Origin: Candidatus Woesearchaeota archaeon
GTDB taxonomy: Archaea; Nanoarchaeota; Nanoarchaeia; Woesearchaeales; GW2011-AR4
Direction: 5' to 3'
Assembly (NCBI GenBank): GCA_023259315.1
Contig: JAHFQL010000015.1
Span: 1-17,430 of the forward strand
Length of the DNA stretch: 17,430 nucleotides
Part shown: positions 15,906 to 17,430 of the stretch, piece by piece
Layout of the letters: each line of letters begins with the position of its first letter
Position numbering within the stretch: the stretch's first letter is position 1
The notes under the pieces: model-generated
The model's input: the letters and a program-made list of their open reading frames with translations, nothing else
Databases searched by the model: none
What the model was told of the DNA's origin: nothing
Program-made: the position numbers and the translations under genes

Positions 15906-15998
15906 TTTTTAAATAAGATATTCTATCATTTTTTATGGACCTTCAAACAAAACTACATCAAAGCAGGCAAAATTTCTGCTGAAGTTCTGGAATTTGTA
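15906..15998 (+). pseudogene. Promoter and 5' scrap of a methionine aminopeptidase gene
   Basis: A TATA-like TTTTTAAATAAG (15906-15917) is followed 27 bases later by ATG at 15935. The first codons give MDLQ, and after a one-base shift the DNA reads NYIKAGKISAEVLEFV. This closely resembles the start of archaeal methionine aminopeptidase, for example the [20 protein letters not shown] start I recall for a Pyrococcus enzyme. Deleting one A from the AAAA run restores MDLQTNYIKAGKISAEV. After about residue 20 the likeness stops at about 15998 and AT-rich spacer follows. I read this as a deletion remnant that kept the promoter and first codons. The match is short, so it remains tentative. Confidence 0.5.
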
Positions 15999-16032
15999 AT
16001 ACTTGGTTATATTAATATAAAACTTCTTTTGG

Positions 16033-16079
16033 TAACCCTACAAAATACGAAGCTTTAAATATTTGTAGGGTTATCCTAC
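16033..16079 (+). promoter_or_regulatory. Fic promoter with TATA box inside an inverted repeat
   Basis: Two perfect 12-bp arms, TAACCCTACAAA (16033-16044) and TTTGTAGGGTTA (16062-16073), flank a 17-bp spacer that contains the TATA box TTTAAATA (16054-16061). The ATG at 16085 is 31 bases beyond the TATA box, so the transcript should be leaderless. A third half-site, CCTAC (16075-16079), forms another inverted pair with GTAGG (16065-16069) at the transcription start. A dimeric protein on these arms would cover the TATA box, so this looks like a repressor operator. Confidence 0.65.
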
Positions 16080-16084
16080 TTCTT

Positions 16085-17044
16085 ATGGTTTTTGTAAGCC
16101 GAAAGAAGATAAAGGGAAAAATAAGATATTATTTAGAGAAATCCATAAGATTTCAGGATGGCAATGCAAAAAAAATTTCAGTTTACATAAAGGATTACAA
16201 TCCAAAGAAAAAGTATAACGGCCTCAAAAATTGCAGGGAATTATTAGATGCTAAAGTCTCTGAAGAGTTTGTAGAATTTGCTACAGCATATTATAAAAAA
16301 TCCAATATTTTTGATGAAAATCTGATAAAAAAATTAGAAGGCATAAAAATAGAATACAGGAAAATAATCAAAAAGATAACTAAAAAACAAATGCAGGACA
16401 TTATTGACAGGTTTACTGTGAATTTTACTTACGAGTCAAATGCAATTGAAGGGAGTTCTCTGACACTGAAGGATGTGGTCATGATTCTGCACGAAAAAAA
16501 GGTTGTGAAGGGAAAAGAACTGAGAGAGATTTATGAAACTTTAAACACAAGAGAGGCAATGGGGCTGGTTTTCAGCAATAAGTTAAGAATAAGTGAAAAA
16601 GACATAATCAAACTGCATAAAGTTCTAACTAAAAATATTGGAGTAGCTGCAGGCTTCAAAAAACTACCAAATTTCATACTGGGAAGAAATGTAAAGACAG
16701 CCATGCCTGAACAAGTTGAAAAGGAGATTGAGCGATTAATAGGATGGTACAATAAAAATGAGGACATGCATCCCCTGCAAAGAGCTTCCATCTTTCATGG
16801 AAAATTTGAAAGGATTCACCCTTTTGATGACGGAAATGGTAGGGTTGGGAGATTGATTATCAATATAATGCTGCTGAACCACAAGTATCCGCCGCTTATA
16901 ATAAGAAAAACCCAGAGAATAGCTTATTTTGGCTGCCTTGAAGCGTTTGACAAAGGCCATGAGGATAAGCTGAATAGATTCTTGGTGGAAAAATACAGGA
17001 AAACGTATGAAAAGTTTTTTAAGGTGTACATCAAATATATTTAA
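16085..17044 (+). CDS. Fic-domain protein, class II (self-inhibited AMP-transferase type)
   Basis: The 319-aa protein contains a complete Fic motif, H245-P-F-D-D-G-N-G-R-V-G-R256, whose histidine is the general base for moving AMP or a similar group from a nucleotide to a protein target. The inhibitory motif S118-x-x-x-E122-G123 (ESNAIEGSSL) lies before the Fic core, which defines class II and predicts that E122 blocks ATP in the resting state. The first 45 residues (RKKIKGKIRYYLEKSIRFQD and on) form a basic beta-hairpin-like region common in archaeal Fic proteins, and a charged helical linker follows (about 50-105). Conserved GFKKLPNFILGR (about 196-207) precedes the motif. The C-terminus is helical and Lys-rich with no obvious HTH. 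The target is unknown. It is monocistronic behind a leaderless promoter with a strong inverted repeat. Confidence 0.93.
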   Translation: MVFVSRKKIKGKIRYYLEKSIRFQDGNAKKISVYIKDYNPKKKYNGLKNCRELLDAKVSEEFVEFATAYYKKSNIFDENLIKKLEGIKIEYRKIIKKITKKQMQDIIDRFTVNFTYESNAIEGSSLTLKDVVMILHEKKVVKGKELREIYETLNTREAMGLVFSNKLRISEKDIIKLHKVLTKNIGVAAGFKKLPNFILGRNVKTAMPEQVEKEIERLIGWYNKNEDMHPLQRASIFHGKFERIHPFDDGNGRVGRLIINIMLLNHKYPPLIIRKTQRIAYFGCLEAFDKGHEDKLNRFLVEKYRKTYEKFFKVYIKYI

Positions 17045-17072
17045 GAACTGAAGTTTTGTAAATTCATTTATA

Positions 17073-17303
17073 GTACGTGATTAGCACAAATGAGCTTTAA
17101 GTTCATCAAAAGGATTCAATCCTTGTTGTTTCCATGTCATTAAACAAGTGTTTATCCTTTCCATAATGGTCGTTCCTTTTTCATTTCTTAGCGTACCCAT
17201 GATTTTTCTTTGTACTATCAATTCCCTTACCTGCAATTTTCACATACCATAACCAAAATTTGAAAGAACTAGTATTTGCTTTTTTCTATTGCTAATCACG
17301 TAC
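17073..17303. mobile_element. 231-bp internally deleted transposon with 14-bp inverted ends
   Basis: GTACGTGATTAGCA (17073-17086) and TGCTAATCACGTAC (17290-17303) are perfect 14-bp terminal inverted repeats. Between them lies only the end of a transposase gene on the minus strand and about 50 bases of AT-rich sequence, so this looks like a MITE-like, non-autonomous deletion form. No target-site duplication is visible in the flanks. Confidence 0.7.
17081..17239 (-). pseudogene. C-terminal remnant of an IS66-like transposase
   Basis: On the minus strand 52 codons run from a stop codon at 17240-17242 to TAA at 17081-17083. They read KLQVRELIVQRKIMGTLRNE, then KGTTIMERINTCLMTWKQQG and LNPFDELKAHLC. 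The pattern LRNEKG...TWKQQGLNP is typical of the C-terminus of IS66-like transposases as I know them. The stop codon lies inside the left inverted repeat, as in compact insertion sequences. Everything upstream of the last 50 residues is lost. IS66 assignment is by pattern recall. Confidence 0.6.
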
Positions 17304-17327
17304 AAGATTTCGGGGTTGTCGGATAAT

Positions 17328-17340
17328 TATTTAAATTAAC
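17328..17340 (+). promoter_or_regulatory. TATA-like box before the terminal stem-loop
   Basis: ATTATTTAAATTA resembles the other TATA boxes of the window. A start about 25 bases downstream, near 17362, would place the stem-loop of 17373-17419 in the first bases of the transcript. The gene it would serve, if any, lies beyond the window. Confidence 0.35.
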
Positions 17341-17372
17341 AATTCCAGAGAGTTTCTTGGGAAGAAATTGCA

Positions 17373-17419
17373 TATTTGAGGGGTGGTTGGAGCGACCCAA
17401 CCATGACAGCCCTCAAATA
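17373..17419. other. Strong bipartite stem-loop at the window edge
   Basis: A perfect 10-bp stem, TATTTGAGGG (17373-17382) with CCCTCAAATA (17410-17419), encloses a second perfect 7-bp stem, TGGTTGG (17384-17390) with CCAACCA (17397-17403), with a six-base loop AGCGAC. A single G faces the six-base bulge TGACAG. It could be a leader RNA structure, a small RNA or the end of another mobile element; the sequence stops before this can be decided. Confidence 0.55.
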
Positions 17420-17430
17420 CCCTAACAAAA

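Noticed and set aside
1..17430. CRISPR array, tRNA or rRNA genes
   Set aside because: No regularly spaced repeats were seen, and no cloverleaf with a TTCGANNC arm or rRNA-like stretch could be recognised by eye; a covariance scan could still find an unusual tRNA.

Overview
The window looks like chromosomal DNA from an AT-rich archaeon. Archaeal signs are Alba, an archaeal-type proteasome beta subunit, the KH/beta-CASP nuclease aCPSF1 (FttA), and TTTAAATA-like TATA boxes about 30 nt before start codons (leaderless transcripts). A bacterial-type bifunctional RibD, a class I ArgS and full CarAB sit among many small orphan ORFs and decayed gene pieces. This mix suggests a DPANN lineage such as Woesearchaeota or Pacearchaeota; that placement is inference from gene style and not a database match.

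Layout. 1-3.4 kb, minus strand: alba, a CNNM/CorC-type membrane CBS protein, and argS. 3.48-3.96 kb, plus strand: an orphan 158-aa gene with its own leaderless promoter, overlapping the end of ribB tail to tail. 3.9-6.5 kb, minus strand: HTH protein -> truncated RelE-like toxin -> ribD -> unknown 109-aa protein -> ribB. 6.5-6.8 kb: a short decayed coding remnant. 6.8-11.4 kb, minus strand: carA and carB, separated by 253 bp that fold into an elaborate three-way-junction structure. From 11.66 kb on the plus strand: psmB, aCPSF1/FttA, glyA (broken by one frameshift), a 5' scrap of a methionine aminopeptidase gene, a Fic protein behind a promoter wrapped in an inverted repeat, a 231-bp remnant of a transposon with 14-bp terminal inverted repeats, and at the edge a TATA box followed by a strong stem-loop.

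Functionally most of the window is housekeeping: chromatin (Alba), translation (ArgS), riboflavin synthesis (RibD, RibB), carbamoyl phosphate for pyrimidine/arginine synthesis (CarAB), protein turnover (proteasome), transcription termination (aCPSF1) and one-carbon metabolism (SHMT). The unusual material lies in the joints: the structured element between carA and carB, a palindrome translated into the CarA N-terminus, the unknown 109-aa protein inside the riboflavin operon, the Fic operator, and several recent gene losses (toxin C-terminus, map, glyA frameshift, transposase). No CRISPR array, rRNA or tRNA was recognised.
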